From an uncultured Sulfitobacter sp. (GTDB lineage: Bacteria; Pseudomonadota; Alphaproteobacteria; Rhodobacterales; Rhodobacteraceae), in NCBI RefSeq assembly GCF_947499945.1, contig NZ_CANMQD010000004.1, forward strand, positions 275,356 to 339,355: DNA of 64,000 bases, in the 5' to 3' direction. Shown piece by piece: positions 17,705 through 26,703 of this stretch. The notes under the pieces are model-generated. The model saw only the letters and a program-made list of their open reading frames with translations, had not been told where the DNA came from and ran no database searches. The position numbers were made by a program, and so were the translations under genes. Positions within the stretch are counted from its first letter, which is position 1. Each line of letters opens with the position of its first letter.

Positions 17705-18811
17705 TCAAGACCTCAACCTGCTTCGATGATGCGAGAGCCAATATGCCAAGAGCGTGAGCGGCGTATTAGCCAGCGCCTGACGCTCTGCCATAGCAAGAAA
17801 ATCGGTGAATGGAATCAGCCGCGAACGGATATTTTCCGCCTCTGTTTCAAGGCCTGACACCCGCGCCGCCCCTTCGGGCAGATCCGCAATCCCTACGAAG
17901 ATGTGATAGTAGCCCGTGGAGTCCCCCGGACTTGGATAGCCGCGTGCAACCAGCTCCAGACGGTCAATCTCCAACTCCGCCTCTTCACGCGCTTCGCGCA
18001 GGGCGGTGTGTTCCGCCGTCTCACCCGCATCTATACGCCCTGCAATGGGCTCAAGGTGCCAGACTTCTGGATCATTCCTCCCGATTGGCGCCATGCGGAT
18101 CTGCTCTACCAGCAGTACGACATCGCGCACCGGATCGTAAGGCAGGACCAATGCGGCGTCCCCGCCGATGAAATATGAGCGCTCCAGCACGGGGGACATG
18201 GTGCCATCGAACCGTTCGTGGCGAAGGCTGACCTCGTCCACCGCGAAGTATCCAGTGTAGGCACGGAGCTGTTTCGTGATCTCGACCCTGCCGTCAAACA
18301 CTCCTTGGCCCGCGTGCCAGTGCGCACCCAATACCTTTGACCATGCACGTGCACGAATTTGGGGGAACATCGCTGCCACTGCATCGCGGTCGTACGTGCC
18401 ATAGTGGCCCATAACCTCTGCTGCGGCGTGGCACGACATCTCACCCCATTGTGTGCGCCACGTTACAAAGTCCCAAGCGCCTTGGGCCGTCCAGCGGTCT
18501 GTCGCGCAGACATAAACCTGTGCGTCCTGCCCACTCTCCAGCACCACATCAATCAGATCATAGTCAAAACCGCCCTCGTAGAAATCGAGGCGGGCAATAT
18601 CGACATCCGTAAGTCCAGAAACACACAGCCCCTGCGCACGCCCGCCCGCTTGCGCGACCAGCATCGGGAACGGCCCCTCAGCAACGGCAAAGGCAGCAAA
18701 CTCTGGTAAAACTGCAGGTTTCAGGTTTTGAGCCCCAAGATCACGACCTAGCACGATCTCCAACAGCGGGGCATGCCGTAAAGTGCCGTAAAAGAACAAT
18801 GGTGCGGTCAT
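17705..18811 (-). CDS. trgB: TrgB-like NUDIX hydrolase with N-terminal gamma-glutamylcyclotransferase-like domain
   Basis: 368-residue two-domain protein. The N-terminus (FYGTLR, residues 7-12, to about 150) resembles the AIG2/gamma-glutamylcyclotransferase fold. The C-terminal half is a NUDIX hydrolase with a box GRIDAGETAEHTALREAREEAEL near 250-273, as in ADP-ribose pyrophosphatases. It matches the TrgB tellurite-resistance protein by neighbourhood: trgA lies immediately upstream (3-nt gap) and cysK downstream. The enzymatic substrate is not established by sequence. Start ATG at 18811. Confidence 0.8.
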   Translation of the reverse strand: MTAPLFFYGTLRHAPLLEIVLGRDLGAQNLKPAVLPEFAAFAVAEGPFPMLVAQAGGRAQGLCVSGLTDVDIARLDFYEGGFDYDLIDVVLESGQDAQVYVCATDRWTAQGAWDFVTWRTQWGEMSCHAAAEVMGHYGTYDRDAVAAMFPQIRARAWSKVLGAHWHAGQGVFDGRVEITKQLRAYTGYFAVDEVSLRHERFDGTMSPVLERSYFIGGDAALVLPYDPVRDVVLLVEQIRMAPIGRNDPEVWHLEPIAGRIDAGETAEHTALREAREEAELEIDRLELVARGYPSPGDSTGYYHIFVGIADLPEGAARVSGLETEAENIRSRLIPFTDFLAMAERQALANTPLTLLAYWLSHHRSRLRS

Positions 18812-18814
18812 GCC

Positions 18815-19255
18815 CTAGCGCCAGAGCTTGCCAGCTTGCTCAGCTGCGGGACCAACGACCAGAGCGCCCACAATCGCAGTCGCGAAAAACGTAGGGGTCG
18901 CGATCATAATGCCAAACTCAGAGGCAATCAGGAAAATCGCAGTCAGCGCCTCCATCGGACCATCGTAACGGTTTCGCATGGCAAGGCGGAACATCTCATA
19001 ACATGAATGCGCAAATAGGCACCACAGGATCATCACGGCCGTCCCCGTGGCTCCGTTATTGATCGCTGAAACAAGGCCCCGCCCCACGCGCGGACCCACG
19101 ACAACCCACCCCACACAGAGGCCGATAAATGCATTCACGTAGTTGAACCAGCCAAAGGCTGTCCCCTCTGGCATCAGGGGTCGAACAACATCAGACAAAA
19201 GCCATCCCAGAATGGCCAAAAGTACCGCCCCGACAAGGCGTGCTGCAGTAGGCAT
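18815..19255 (-). CDS. trgA: TrgA family membrane protein
   Basis: 146-residue protein with four predicted membrane helices (about 5-25, 38-58, 70-90, 118-140). The sequence pattern and the position next to trgB and cysK match the TrgA tellurite-resistance protein of Rhodobacter. Its mechanism is not known. ATG at 19255 has GGAAG at good spacing; the longer frame would overlap cfa and lacks a ribosome site. Confidence 0.78.
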   Translation of the reverse strand: MPTAARLVGAVLLAILGWLLSDVVRPLMPEGTAFGWFNYVNAFIGLCVGWVVVGPRVGRGLVSAINNGATGTAVMILWCLFAHSCYEMFRLAMRNRYDGPMEALTAIFLIASEFGIMIATPTFFATAIVGALVVGPAAEQAGKLWR

Positions 19256-19284
19256 TGAGAGCTTCCTTCGATGCATCCACCGGA

Positions 19285-20493
19285 TTAGCCCGGTTTGCGC
19301 ACCGTAATCTGGGTTACATCGCAATTTCCACTGTCAAATGTCGCTGCGCAAGAAGTGAGGTAAAAATTCCACATCCGCTTGAACCGCTCGTCAAAGCCCA
19401 TCGCAGCGATTTGATCCCATTTTTCGTTGAATGTCTCATGCCAGCGGCGCAGCGTAATATCATAGCTTTTGCCAAACTCGACGGATTTTTCAACGGCCAA
19501 ACCCGCCTTCTCGATCTGCTCGCGCAGCACCACAGGGCTGGGCAGCATGCCACCCGGAAAAATGTATTTCTGTATAAAGTCGACGCCGCGTTTGTAGACC
19601 TTCCAGCGTCGGTGGGCCACCGTGATGATCTGGAAGGTCGCCGTTTTGCCGGGCTTGAGGCGGTCGCGCACCGTTTCAAAGTAAACGGGCCAGTATTTCT
19701 CGCCAACGGCCTCGAACATCTCGATGCTGGCGATCCCGTCATAAAGACCTTTTTCGTCGCGGTAGTCCTGCAACTTGAACGTCACCTTATCCGAAAGCCC
19801 TGCTTTTTCAATGCGGTCCACTGCGTACTTAAACTGCTCTTCTGAAATTGTGAGGCAGGTCACTTGCAATCCCCGCTCGGCAGCAGCGTATTCAGCAAAC
19901 CCACCCCAACCACAACCGATCTCAAGCACATGATCGCCCGGCGCGACACCCATTTCGTCGACCATGGATTTGTATTTCTCGATCTGCGCGGCTTCCATAC
20001 TTTGCTGGGGGTCTGTAAAAATTGCGCTCGAATAGCTCATCGTGTCATCAAGCCATAGGCCATAGAAGTCATTGCCAAGATCATAGTGGTAGGAAATGTT
20101 CTTGCGCGCTTGCTCCTTCGAATTGCGCTGCAACCAGAACCGCACCTGCTCATAACGGCGCACGAGTCCCATACCTGGAAATCCGTCATAGATGTCTTCG
20201 TTATCGGCATGGATAAAATCCATAAACGCTTGCAAATCAGGCGTGCTCCACCAACCATCAAGATAGGCATCACAAAACCCCAGATCGCCTTCACGGATCA
20301 GACGGGCAAACAAATCGACATTGTGAATGTCCAATTCCGCAACCGGGCCGGGGTTCTGCCCCTCGGCGCGAAATCGGCGCCCGTCTGGCAGCACAAAATC
20401 AATCCGCCCGTAGCGCAGCGATGACGCCATACCCATAACGCGCGCGAAATATCGTGGCAGGTTTTTCTGCCCTTCGGTTGTCGTTAAAATCAT
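19285..20493 (-). CDS. cfa: Cyclopropane-fatty-acyl-phospholipid synthase family protein
   Basis: 402-residue SAM-dependent methyltransferase that transfers a methylene or methyl group to unsaturated phospholipid acyl chains. The SAM motif VLEIGCGWGGFAEYAA is near 190-205, preceded by the typical YDLGNDFYGLWLDDTMSYSSA segment, and GGMLPSP is near 308. The gene has its own leader; trgA starts 30 nt downstream on the same strand. Confidence 0.9.
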   Translation of the reverse strand: MILTTTEGQKNLPRYFARVMGMASSLRYGRIDFVLPDGRRFRAEGQNPGPVAELDIHNVDLFARLIREGDLGFCDAYLDGWWSTPDLQAFMDFIHADNEDIYDGFPGMGLVRRYEQVRFWLQRNSKEQARKNISYHYDLGNDFYGLWLDDTMSYSSAIFTDPQQSMEAAQIEKYKSMVDEMGVAPGDHVLEIGCGWGGFAEYAAAERGLQVTCLTISEEQFKYAVDRIEKAGLSDKVTFKLQDYRDEKGLYDGIASIEMFEAVGEKYWPVYFETVRDRLKPGKTATFQIITVAHRRWKVYKRGVDFIQKYIFPGGMLPSPVVLREQIEKAGLAVEKSVEFGKSYDITLRRWHETFNEKWDQIAAMGFDERFKRMWNFYLTSCAATFDSGNCDVTQITVRKPG

Positions 20494-20555
20494 TACATGT
20501 CCCTACCCGTCGGCTTAGCCGCTAATTTACCTAAGAAAAATGTGATGCGAAACCG

Positions 20556-21998
20556 CTAAAAACTCTTGTTGGAATAGGCATCCAACGCGCGCTTGCGTCC
20601 CTCACCGACGTCGACCACGGGATCGGGATAGGTGTCACTTGCCGCCATATTCCAATGACGCGGGATCGCTTCAAAATACGCAAGTGCATCTTTGTGCTGC
20701 GCACCGCGCCCTTCGGCGATCCAGCGCCCCGCATAATCGCGGTTTTTGTCGAATTTGTCGAGCTGTGTCACAGGATTGAACACACGGAAGTATGGCGTGG
20801 CATCGGGGCCAGAGCCTGCCGACCACTGCCACCCCATGGCGTTGGACGCGGGGTCCCAGTCGATCAGACACTCCTCGAACCACTTTTGCCCGATGCGCCA
20901 ATGGCACAGCAAATGTTTGGTCAGGTAGCTGGCCACGATCATGCGTCCGCGGTTGTGCATCCGCCCTGTCACATACATCTCGCGCATGGCCGCATCGACA
21001 AAGGGGATGCCCGTGCGCCCCTGCTTCCACGCCTTCACCTCTGCACGGCGCTCGTCCTCGTTCCAGTCAAAGGCTTCCCACTCCTCGCGCCAGTTGCGGT
21101 CTAAGATACGTGGCGTGTGGTGCATGAGATGGTAGGCAAATTCGCGCCAGACCAATTCCTTGAGAAAGGTCTCGGCCCCCGCCTTGCCCTCTTGCAGCGC
21201 GCGTTGGCCTGCGTGCCAGCATTGGTTCGGACTGATCTCGCCAAGGGCGAGGTTCTCGCTCAGGTTCGATGTGCCATCGACACCGGGCAAATCGCGGGTG
21301 GTGTTATAATCGGCCACCTTATGCGCCAGAAACGCACCGAGGCGCGATTGCGCTGCTTTTTCACCCAGTTGCACAAAGGGGCGCACCACATCCGCTCCGC
21401 GCATCATTGCTGCGTCCATTTTCCAATCGGCCAGATCATCGCTAGCAGGCCAACTAGGAGGTGCTTTGATCGTTGGTGGTGCTTTCAGCGGCACCTCGAC
21501 GTCACGGTCTTTCACATTGCGCCAGAAGGGTGTGTAAACCTTGTAATATCCACCTGTCTTTGTCTCGACGGTCCAAGGCTCGAACATAATATGCCCCCCA
21601 AAGGACTTCGCCTCGATCCCCTGCTCTCTGAGTGCAGATTTTGCTTCGGTATCGCGGGCAATCGCATCTGGATCATATTGGCGCGTCCAATAGACTGCCC
21701 CTGCCCCTGTCTCTTTAATCAAAGCCTGCAAAGCTTCCAGTGCGCTGTCGTTGCGGCGCAGGATAAGACGGCTGCCCGCGTCCTCCAAGGCAGCGCCATG
21801 ATGCCCAAGCCCGAGCCCCATGCGAAATTTTGGCGCGGCGCCCAATGAAGCAAATTGCGTATCAAGGATAAACACAGGAATCACAGGCCGCTCGGACTCA
21901 CAGGCGGCATGAAGGGCGGGATGGTCGCTCAGCCGTAAATCACGGCGCAACCATAGAATAATCGGGGAAGTCTCGCTCAACGGATCACCTTTGTTCAT
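20556..21998 (-). CDS. phrB: Deoxyribodipyrimidine photolyase (cryptochrome/photolyase family)
   Basis: 480-residue flavoprotein that repairs cyclobutane pyrimidine dimers with light. The N-terminal alpha/beta domain begins IILWLRRDLRLSDHPAL. The C-terminal FAD domain carries typical segments WREFAYHLM near 290, GRTGIPFVDAAMREM near 340 and WQWSAGSGPDA near 400. ATG at 21998 (MNKGD) was preferred over a methionine nine codons earlier because the conserved domain starts just after it. Confidence 0.92.
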   Translation of the reverse strand: MNKGDPLSETSPIILWLRRDLRLSDHPALHAACESERPVIPVFILDTQFASLGAAPKFRMGLGLGHHGAALEDAGSRLILRRNDSALEALQALIKETGAGAVYWTRQYDPDAIARDTEAKSALREQGIEAKSFGGHIMFEPWTVETKTGGYYKVYTPFWRNVKDRDVEVPLKAPPTIKAPPSWPASDDLADWKMDAAMMRGADVVRPFVQLGEKAAQSRLGAFLAHKVADYNTTRDLPGVDGTSNLSENLALGEISPNQCWHAGQRALQEGKAGAETFLKELVWREFAYHLMHHTPRILDRNWREEWEAFDWNEDERRAEVKAWKQGRTGIPFVDAAMREMYVTGRMHNRGRMIVASYLTKHLLCHWRIGQKWFEECLIDWDPASNAMGWQWSAGSGPDATPYFRVFNPVTQLDKFDKNRDYAGRWIAEGRGAQHKDALAYFEAIPRHWNMAASDTYPDPVVDVGEGRKRALDAYSNKSF

Positions 21999-22046
21999 CT
22001 TTGTGTAACGACTTAGGCCAGCCACAGCATGATCAAGGCAAATACC

Positions 22047-23270
22047 TCACAAAACATCATCTAACGCGGTCAAAAGCTGATCTATTTCCGCTTGGCTCGT
22101 GTAATGTGTGAAACTCAGGCGCAAAACACCCACTTCAGGATCAACGCCCATCGCTTTCAAGGCGCGCACCGCATAGAAATCCCCACCACCCGCCATGACA
22201 CCCTTGGCAGCCAGATCGCGCGCGACCTCCTCGCCTGCACGGTTAAGTGCTAGTGCCACAGTCGGCGCACGGCCCTGTGCATTGTCCGAACCGATAAGCC
22301 GCACCGAATTTCGCGATTTCACCGCGTCCAGAAGTTGTTGCAAAAGGTCTGTCTCATGATCGCGCATCAGGTCATGCACAAATACGCCCCGCGCCGTTGC
22401 ATCCGCAGTGCCGCCCCCGTGATGGGCATAAAGCGCGTCCACATAGTCAGCCATTCCCGCGCAGGCCGCAACTTGTGCATGATCTGGCCCAGCAGGAGTA
22501 AACCGTTTGTAAAGGGTCCCCCCATTGAAGAAATGCCCTTGGTTCGGCAGGAGTTCTGCCAACGCGCGACGTACCACCATCAACCCCTGATGCGGACCAT
22601 AGGTTTTATAGGCCGAGAACATGTAGATATCAGGCCCCAAGGCCCCCACGTCGACAAAACCGTGCGGCGCATAGGACACGCCGTCAACGCAAACAAATGC
22701 ACCCGCCGCATGAGCGAGGGCGGTGATCTCCGTCACGGGATTGATTTCCCCCACTACATTTGAGCAGTGGGGGAAACAAACCAGCCGCACCTTCTCATCC
22801 AGCAGGTCCTCAAGGTCGGAAGGATCCAGATGCCCACTCTCGGGATCTATCTGCCACTCACGGATTTCGATGCCCTGCTCCGCCAATCTGCGCCACGGAC
22901 CGGTGTTGGCCTCATGGTCCTGATTGGTCACGATGATTGCCTCGCCCGCTTCCATCATCTGGCCAAAGGCTTGGGCCAGCACATAGACATTCTGGGACGT
23001 GGACGGCCCGAACGACAGCTCGTCAGCGTCAACACCAAGGAGCGCGGACATGCGCGTGCGCGCCTCGTCCATCTCCGCTCCCCCCAAGGTGCTGGCGGCA
23101 TAGGGCGCATAGGGCTGCACTTTACGCTGGGTGTAAAACCGGGTGAGCCGGTCCACTACAGCACGACAGGTATATGATCCACCAGCGTTTTCGAAAAACG
23201 CCTGCCCCTGCAAGACAGGTTCCGCAAACGCGGGAAACTGGCTGCGTACAAATTTTGTATCAAGTTTCAT
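22047..23270 (-). CDS. Cysteine-desulfurase-like PLP aminotransferase class V
   Basis: 407-residue fold-type I PLP enzyme similar to the SufS/CsdA-like group. The PLP lysine is in FSAYKTYGPHQG near 217; upstream signatures are FENAGGSYTC near 27 and TNQDHEANTGPW near 112. The catalytic cysteine loop of true desulfurases is not obvious, so it may be a desulfurase, selenocysteine lyase or kynureninase-like enzyme. ATG at 23270 is the natural start. It ends 49 nt upstream of the photolyase start. Confidence 0.8.
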   Translation of the reverse strand: MKLDTKFVRSQFPAFAEPVLQGQAFFENAGGSYTCRAVVDRLTRFYTQRKVQPYAPYAASTLGGAEMDEARTRMSALLGVDADELSFGPSTSQNVYVLAQAFGQMMEAGEAIIVTNQDHEANTGPWRRLAEQGIEIREWQIDPESGHLDPSDLEDLLDEKVRLVCFPHCSNVVGEINPVTEITALAHAAGAFVCVDGVSYAPHGFVDVGALGPDIYMFSAYKTYGPHQGLMVVRRALAELLPNQGHFFNGGTLYKRFTPAGPDHAQVAACAGMADYVDALYAHHGGGTADATARGVFVHDLMRDHETDLLQQLLDAVKSRNSVRLIGSDNAQGRAPTVALALNRAGEEVARDLAAKGVMAGGGDFYAVRALKAMGVDPEVGVLRLSFTHYTSQAEIDQLLTALDDVL

Positions 23271-23310
23271 GGCACCACGATCATCCAGCACTGCGCCCAC
23301 GTCAAATGCA

Positions 23311-23343
23311 AAAAGCCCCTAAGGCTATACCTTAGGGGCTTTT
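23311..23343 (-). terminator. Rho-independent terminator after acuI
   Basis: A perfect 14-bp inverted repeat (AAAAGCCCCTAAGG and its complement) encloses a 5-nt loop. On the minus strand it ends in GGGGCTTTTT, a strong terminator placed 23 nt beyond the acuI stop. It separates the DMSP operon from the aminotransferase gene. Confidence 0.93.
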
Positions 23344-23365
23344 CACACGGATCTCAAAACAAGGA

Positions 23366-24352
23366 TCAGGCGTTTACATCAACCACGACGCGCCCTTTGA
23401 CCTGACCGTTCAGGATATCCGCCGTCAGTTTTGGCAGATCAGACAGTTTCGCAGGCACAACCATGGCCTCCAGCTTGTCCATGGGCAGATCCTTGGCAAC
23501 ACGCTCCCATGCGCGAAGGCGGTTGTCATAAGGCTGCATCACGGAATCGATGCCTAACAAGTTCACACCGCGCAGCAAGAATGGAATGACAGTCGCAGGT
23601 AACCCCGCGCCTCCCGCCAGACCGACAGAAGCAACTGACGCGCCATATTGCATCTGGCCCAAGACCCGTGCCAGCATCGCACCACCAACCGCATCAATAC
23701 AGCCACCCCATGTTTCGCCTTCCAGCGGACGCTTGACTGTTTCGTTGATCTCTTCGCGGGCGACAATCTGCGTGGCCCCCAGCGATTTTAGATAATCTGC
23801 TGTTTCGGGACGCCCTGTCACGCCAGCAACTTCATAGCCGAGATTGGCCAAAATCGCGACAGCAACAGAGCCAACACCCCCCGCAGCGCCCGTGACCAAA
23901 ACGGGACCGGATTTGATCCCGTGATCCTCAAGCGCCATCACTGACAGCATAGAGGTGAAGCCAGCCGTGCCCACGGCCATCGCCTGACGCGCATCCAGCC
24001 CCGCTGGCAGTGGCACAAGCCAATCGGCCTTCACCCGCGCCTTTTGCGCGTACCCGCCCCAGTGTGCTTCTCCAACACGCCAGCCGGTCAAAACTACCTT
24101 GTCACCCGCCTTGTAGCGCGGGTCGGACGATGCCTCGACAGTGCCTGCAAAATCAATGCCTGGCACATGCGGGTAATTCCGCACCAAACCACCACCACCG
24201 GGGCTCATGCACAGACCGTCTTTGTAATTCACCGTCGTATATTCCACTGCCACCAGCACATCACCATCCGGCAACTGGTCCTCGGAAATCTGGGTAATCG
24301 CAGCAGAGGTCTTACCCTCGTCATCTTTGGTCACAATCAGCGCATCAAACAT
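23366..24352 (-). CDS. acuI: Acrylyl-CoA reductase AcuI
   Basis: 328-residue zinc-independent medium-chain reductase that reduces toxic acryloyl-CoA to propionyl-CoA with NADPH. The start MFDALIV, the YTTVNYKDGLC segment near 47-57 and the nucleotide-binding GAAGGVGSVA near 155 fit the AcuI/YhdH group. In roseobacters acuI lies beside dmdA, as here. ATG at 24352 has the ribosome site AGAGGAGAG. The 108-nt leader holds a palindrome and a run of ten C residues on the coding strand. Confidence 0.9.
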   Translation of the reverse strand: MFDALIVTKDDEGKTSAAITQISEDQLPDGDVLVAVEYTTVNYKDGLCMSPGGGGLVRNYPHVPGIDFAGTVEASSDPRYKAGDKVVLTGWRVGEAHWGGYAQKARVKADWLVPLPAGLDARQAMAVGTAGFTSMLSVMALEDHGIKSGPVLVTGAAGGVGSVAVAILANLGYEVAGVTGRPETADYLKSLGATQIVAREEINETVKRPLEGETWGGCIDAVGGAMLARVLGQMQYGASVASVGLAGGAGLPATVIPFLLRGVNLLGIDSVMQPYDNRLRAWERVAKDLPMDKLEAMVVPAKLSDLPKLTADILNGQVKGRVVVDVNA

Positions 24353-24460
24353 CTGTCTCTCCTCTGGGGAATTTCCCCTATTGCTCATTTATTCTTCATT
24401 TGGCCCTAAAACTACGGGGGGGGGGTCGGGACCGGCCCCGATCCGGTACCTTCAAATCGC
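24353..24460 (-). promoter_or_regulatory. acuI leader with G10 run and palindrome
   Basis: The gap between dmdA and acuI contains a plus-strand run of ten G (24416-24425), a GC-rich hairpin next to it (TCGGG...CCCGA, 24426-24441) and a perfect 13-bp palindrome GGGGAATTTCCCC (24366-24378) just upstream of the acuI ribosome site. The hairpin may attenuate transcription from dmdA and the palindrome may be an operator; both are inference. Confidence 0.4.
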
Positions 24461-25564
24461 TCAGGCCCAGAAAGCCTCACGCACAACTGCATCGCGCAGC
24501 CCGTCAGGCGTTTCAACCCTCAATGCCATGCCTTCGTCCCAATGGGTCATCCGCACCATGCCGATAGCGACATTGGTATTAAAATCCGGGGACCACGCAG
24601 CGGAAGTAACCTGCCCCACGCGCTTGGTGCCAGCCATCAGCGGCCAGACACGATCACACCCGGGCACTTTGCCGCCCGCAATATCAATTGCACGCACCTG
24701 TTGCACAGGTCCTTCCTTTGCGACACGCAAAAGCGCATCACGGCCAATACAACCGATTGCAGTTTGCGTATCACAGAACCTGCCCAATCCGCATTCATGC
24801 GGCGTGTTATCATCAGTCATGTCATTGCCATAGCTGAGCAAACCACCCTCGACCCGCTCAATCCCATTGGGACAGCCTGCACGCACATCCATATCCTTGC
24901 CCGCTTCCATAAGCGCGTTCCATAAAGGCATGCCCATTTCGGTCCCGTCGACATAAATCTCGAATCCCCCTTGCTTGGAATACCCCGAGCGCGCAATCGC
25001 CATAGAACGACCCTGAAAATCGAACATACCAAAGCGGAAAAAGCGGATATCACGCACTGCATCGCCAAAGACATGGGCCATCAGATCCTCCGCCTTTGGT
25101 CCTTGGATCGCCAGCGGGCTTATATCAGGCTCGTCAATCAGCACGTCCAGACGATAACCGTTTGCAATACCCTTGACCCACAACAACAGATCGCTGTCAG
25201 CGATAGAAATCCACCATCGGTCCTCGGCAAGTTTCACACAAACCGGATCATTGAGCATGCCACCCGTCTCATCCACGATGGGTACATAGAAGCAGCGGCC
25301 GGGCAGCATGCCGCGCAGATCACGCGGCGTGAGCATCTGCATCAAGCGCGCCGCATCAGGGCCACGCAACTCCACCTGCCGCTCGGCTGCCACATCCCAA
25401 ATCTGCACAGCGTTCTTCAGGTGGTGATAATCCTCCTCAACGCTTTTGAACATGGTAGGCAAAAGCATGCGGTTATAGACCGTGTAGGCTGTCACCCCAG
25501 CCGCCTCGACACCCTCAGAGAACGGTGTACGGCGCAAACGCCGCGTTTGTGAAATAAGCGCCAT
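24461..25564 (-). CDS. dmdA: Dimethylsulfoniopropionate demethylase DmdA
   Basis: 367-residue GcvT-family, tetrahydrofolate-dependent methyltransferase that takes a methyl group from DMSP to give methylmercaptopropionate. The N-terminal RRTPFSEGVEAAGVTAYTVYNRMLLPT and the later YSKQGGFEIY and GLGRFCD segments are characteristic of DmdA rather than aminomethyltransferase GcvT. The adjacent acuI supports this. The start codon overlaps the stop of the upstream DinB gene by 1 nt (TGATG), so translation is coupled. Confidence 0.92.
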   Translation of the reverse strand: MALISQTRRLRRTPFSEGVEAAGVTAYTVYNRMLLPTMFKSVEEDYHHLKNAVQIWDVAAERQVELRGPDAARLMQMLTPRDLRGMLPGRCFYVPIVDETGGMLNDPVCVKLAEDRWWISIADSDLLLWVKGIANGYRLDVLIDEPDISPLAIQGPKAEDLMAHVFGDAVRDIRFFRFGMFDFQGRSMAIARSGYSKQGGFEIYVDGTEMGMPLWNALMEAGKDMDVRAGCPNGIERVEGGLLSYGNDMTDDNTPHECGLGRFCDTQTAIGCIGRDALLRVAKEGPVQQVRAIDIAGGKVPGCDRVWPLMAGTKRVGQVTSAAWSPDFNTNVAIGMVRMTHWDEGMALRVETPDGLRDAVVREAFWA

Positions 25565-26070
25565 CAGGCGTCCTCCGGCATGAATATAAGATCCGACACA
25601 GGCGGGGTTATTCCCATCTGTGACAGCATCTGACTGACCTGACCGCGATGATGGGTCTGGTGATTAAACAAACTGGCGATACAAATCGCTTTGGATTTGT
25701 GCATATTTTGACCCGACGCCTTGGAGTACCACTCCTCAGTGCCCAACAGGTCTACATTCGAGAGCGTCTCTGCCCAAATACGAATGCGCCCGTCCATACG
25801 AAACCGTTCCGCATCCCAAGCGCCGATAGTGGGTGTAAGCTCGGTATGCACGACACCCTCTATCGGCGCAGGCACATCACTACACCAACGGCTCATCCAA
25901 AGGGTGTCTCCCCACAGAATGTGGTTGAGCGTGGCAAAGATCGAGCCAAAGAATGCACCGCGATCCTTGGTTAGCTCCACTTGATCCATCGAACGAACGA
26001 TGCCGCGCAACTGGCTGTTTTGCCACGAATTGTAGCGTGCCATTTGCAAAACATATTCCTTTTGGATCAC
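25564..26070 (-). CDS. DinB-family protein
   Basis: 168-residue four-helix-bundle protein of the DinB/YfiT superfamily; members are often metal-dependent thiol transferases or hydrolases. Three candidate metal histidines are present: HILWGD near 54 and two in NHQTHHRGQ near 142. The start is GTG at 26070, forming a GTGA overlap with the upstream DUF1326 gene, and its stop overlaps dmdA. Tight coupling suggests a role in DMSP or methyl-sulfur metabolism, but no reaction can be assigned. Confidence 0.82.
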   Translation of the reverse strand: MIQKEYVLQMARYNSWQNSQLRGIVRSMDQVELTKDRGAFFGSIFATLNHILWGDTLWMSRWCSDVPAPIEGVVHTELTPTIGAWDAERFRMDGRIRIWAETLSNVDLLGTEEWYSKASGQNMHKSKAICIASLFNHQTHHRGQVSQMLSQMGITPPVSDLIFMPEDA

Positions 26071-26699
26071 GCGGCACCCTTCCAGTCGATCGGGCAAATC
26101 TCGGCTGACTTACCGCCAAAATCCCAAACGCGACCATAGTCGCGCACTTTGGACTTAACGCCCACGGCGGCGATAATGTCAGGACCCATCCAGTATTTGG
26201 AGTTGGAGATCATGACGGGATGATCGGGCTGCGCACCGTCGATCATCTCGATCTCGCCCGAAATTTTGCGGCCAATCTTGATGCTGCGTTTCTTGCCATC
26301 GCGGATGATCTCGACGGGGGCCCGCTCTGCCCCGATGATCTCGGACACTAGCATGGTGAAAAGACCCGTTGTGCCGCCCGCAGCACCCGAGAAAATCTGG
26401 AGCAAGCCGTTGTAAGCCGCCTCCGAGGCACGTTCGTCCACATAGGCACCCACACGCCAGTTCCCCTCACCCATACGACCCGGAATATCCACAAGCAGAC
26501 CTACGTTCAGACCGCTCAGATCTTCGCCCTCAAAATTGCCCTCATCAATGGCAATCGCCATCCACGCGTGGCAGTGCCCCTCCGTGGGTGGATGCGCGCC
26601 AAGGCTGACGACGCAGGGACAGAACAACTCACACGAGCAGTTCAAGAACAGCTCTCCCTTGATCGCCCAGTTCGCAGGCGTCATCTCTCTGTTACCCAT
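26067..26699 (-). CDS. DUF1326 domain protein
   Basis: 210-residue cytoplasmic-looking protein of the DUF1326 family. The cysteine-rich start FLNCSCELFCPCV (about 18-30) followed by EGHCHAW near 45 suggests a metal or Fe-S site. The family is often encoded beside DUF2182, as here. Start ATG 26699 lies 4 nt after the DUF2182 stop. Function unknown; the operon links it to DMSP demethylation. Confidence 0.85.
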   Translation of the reverse strand: MGNREMTPANWAIKGELFLNCSCELFCPCVVSLGAHPPTEGHCHAWMAIAIDEGNFEGEDLSGLNVGLLVDIPGRMGEGNWRVGAYVDERASEAAYNGLLQIFSGAAGGTTGLFTMLVSEIIGAERAPVEIIRDGKKRSIKIGRKISGEIEMIDGAQPDHPVMISNSKYWMGPDIIAAVGVKSKVRDYGRVWDFGGKSAEICPIDWKGAA

Positions 26700-26703
26700 C
26701 GCA

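Noticed and set aside
21117..21848. Plus-strand frame opposite the photolyase gene
   Set aside because: Antisense shadow with no domain signature.
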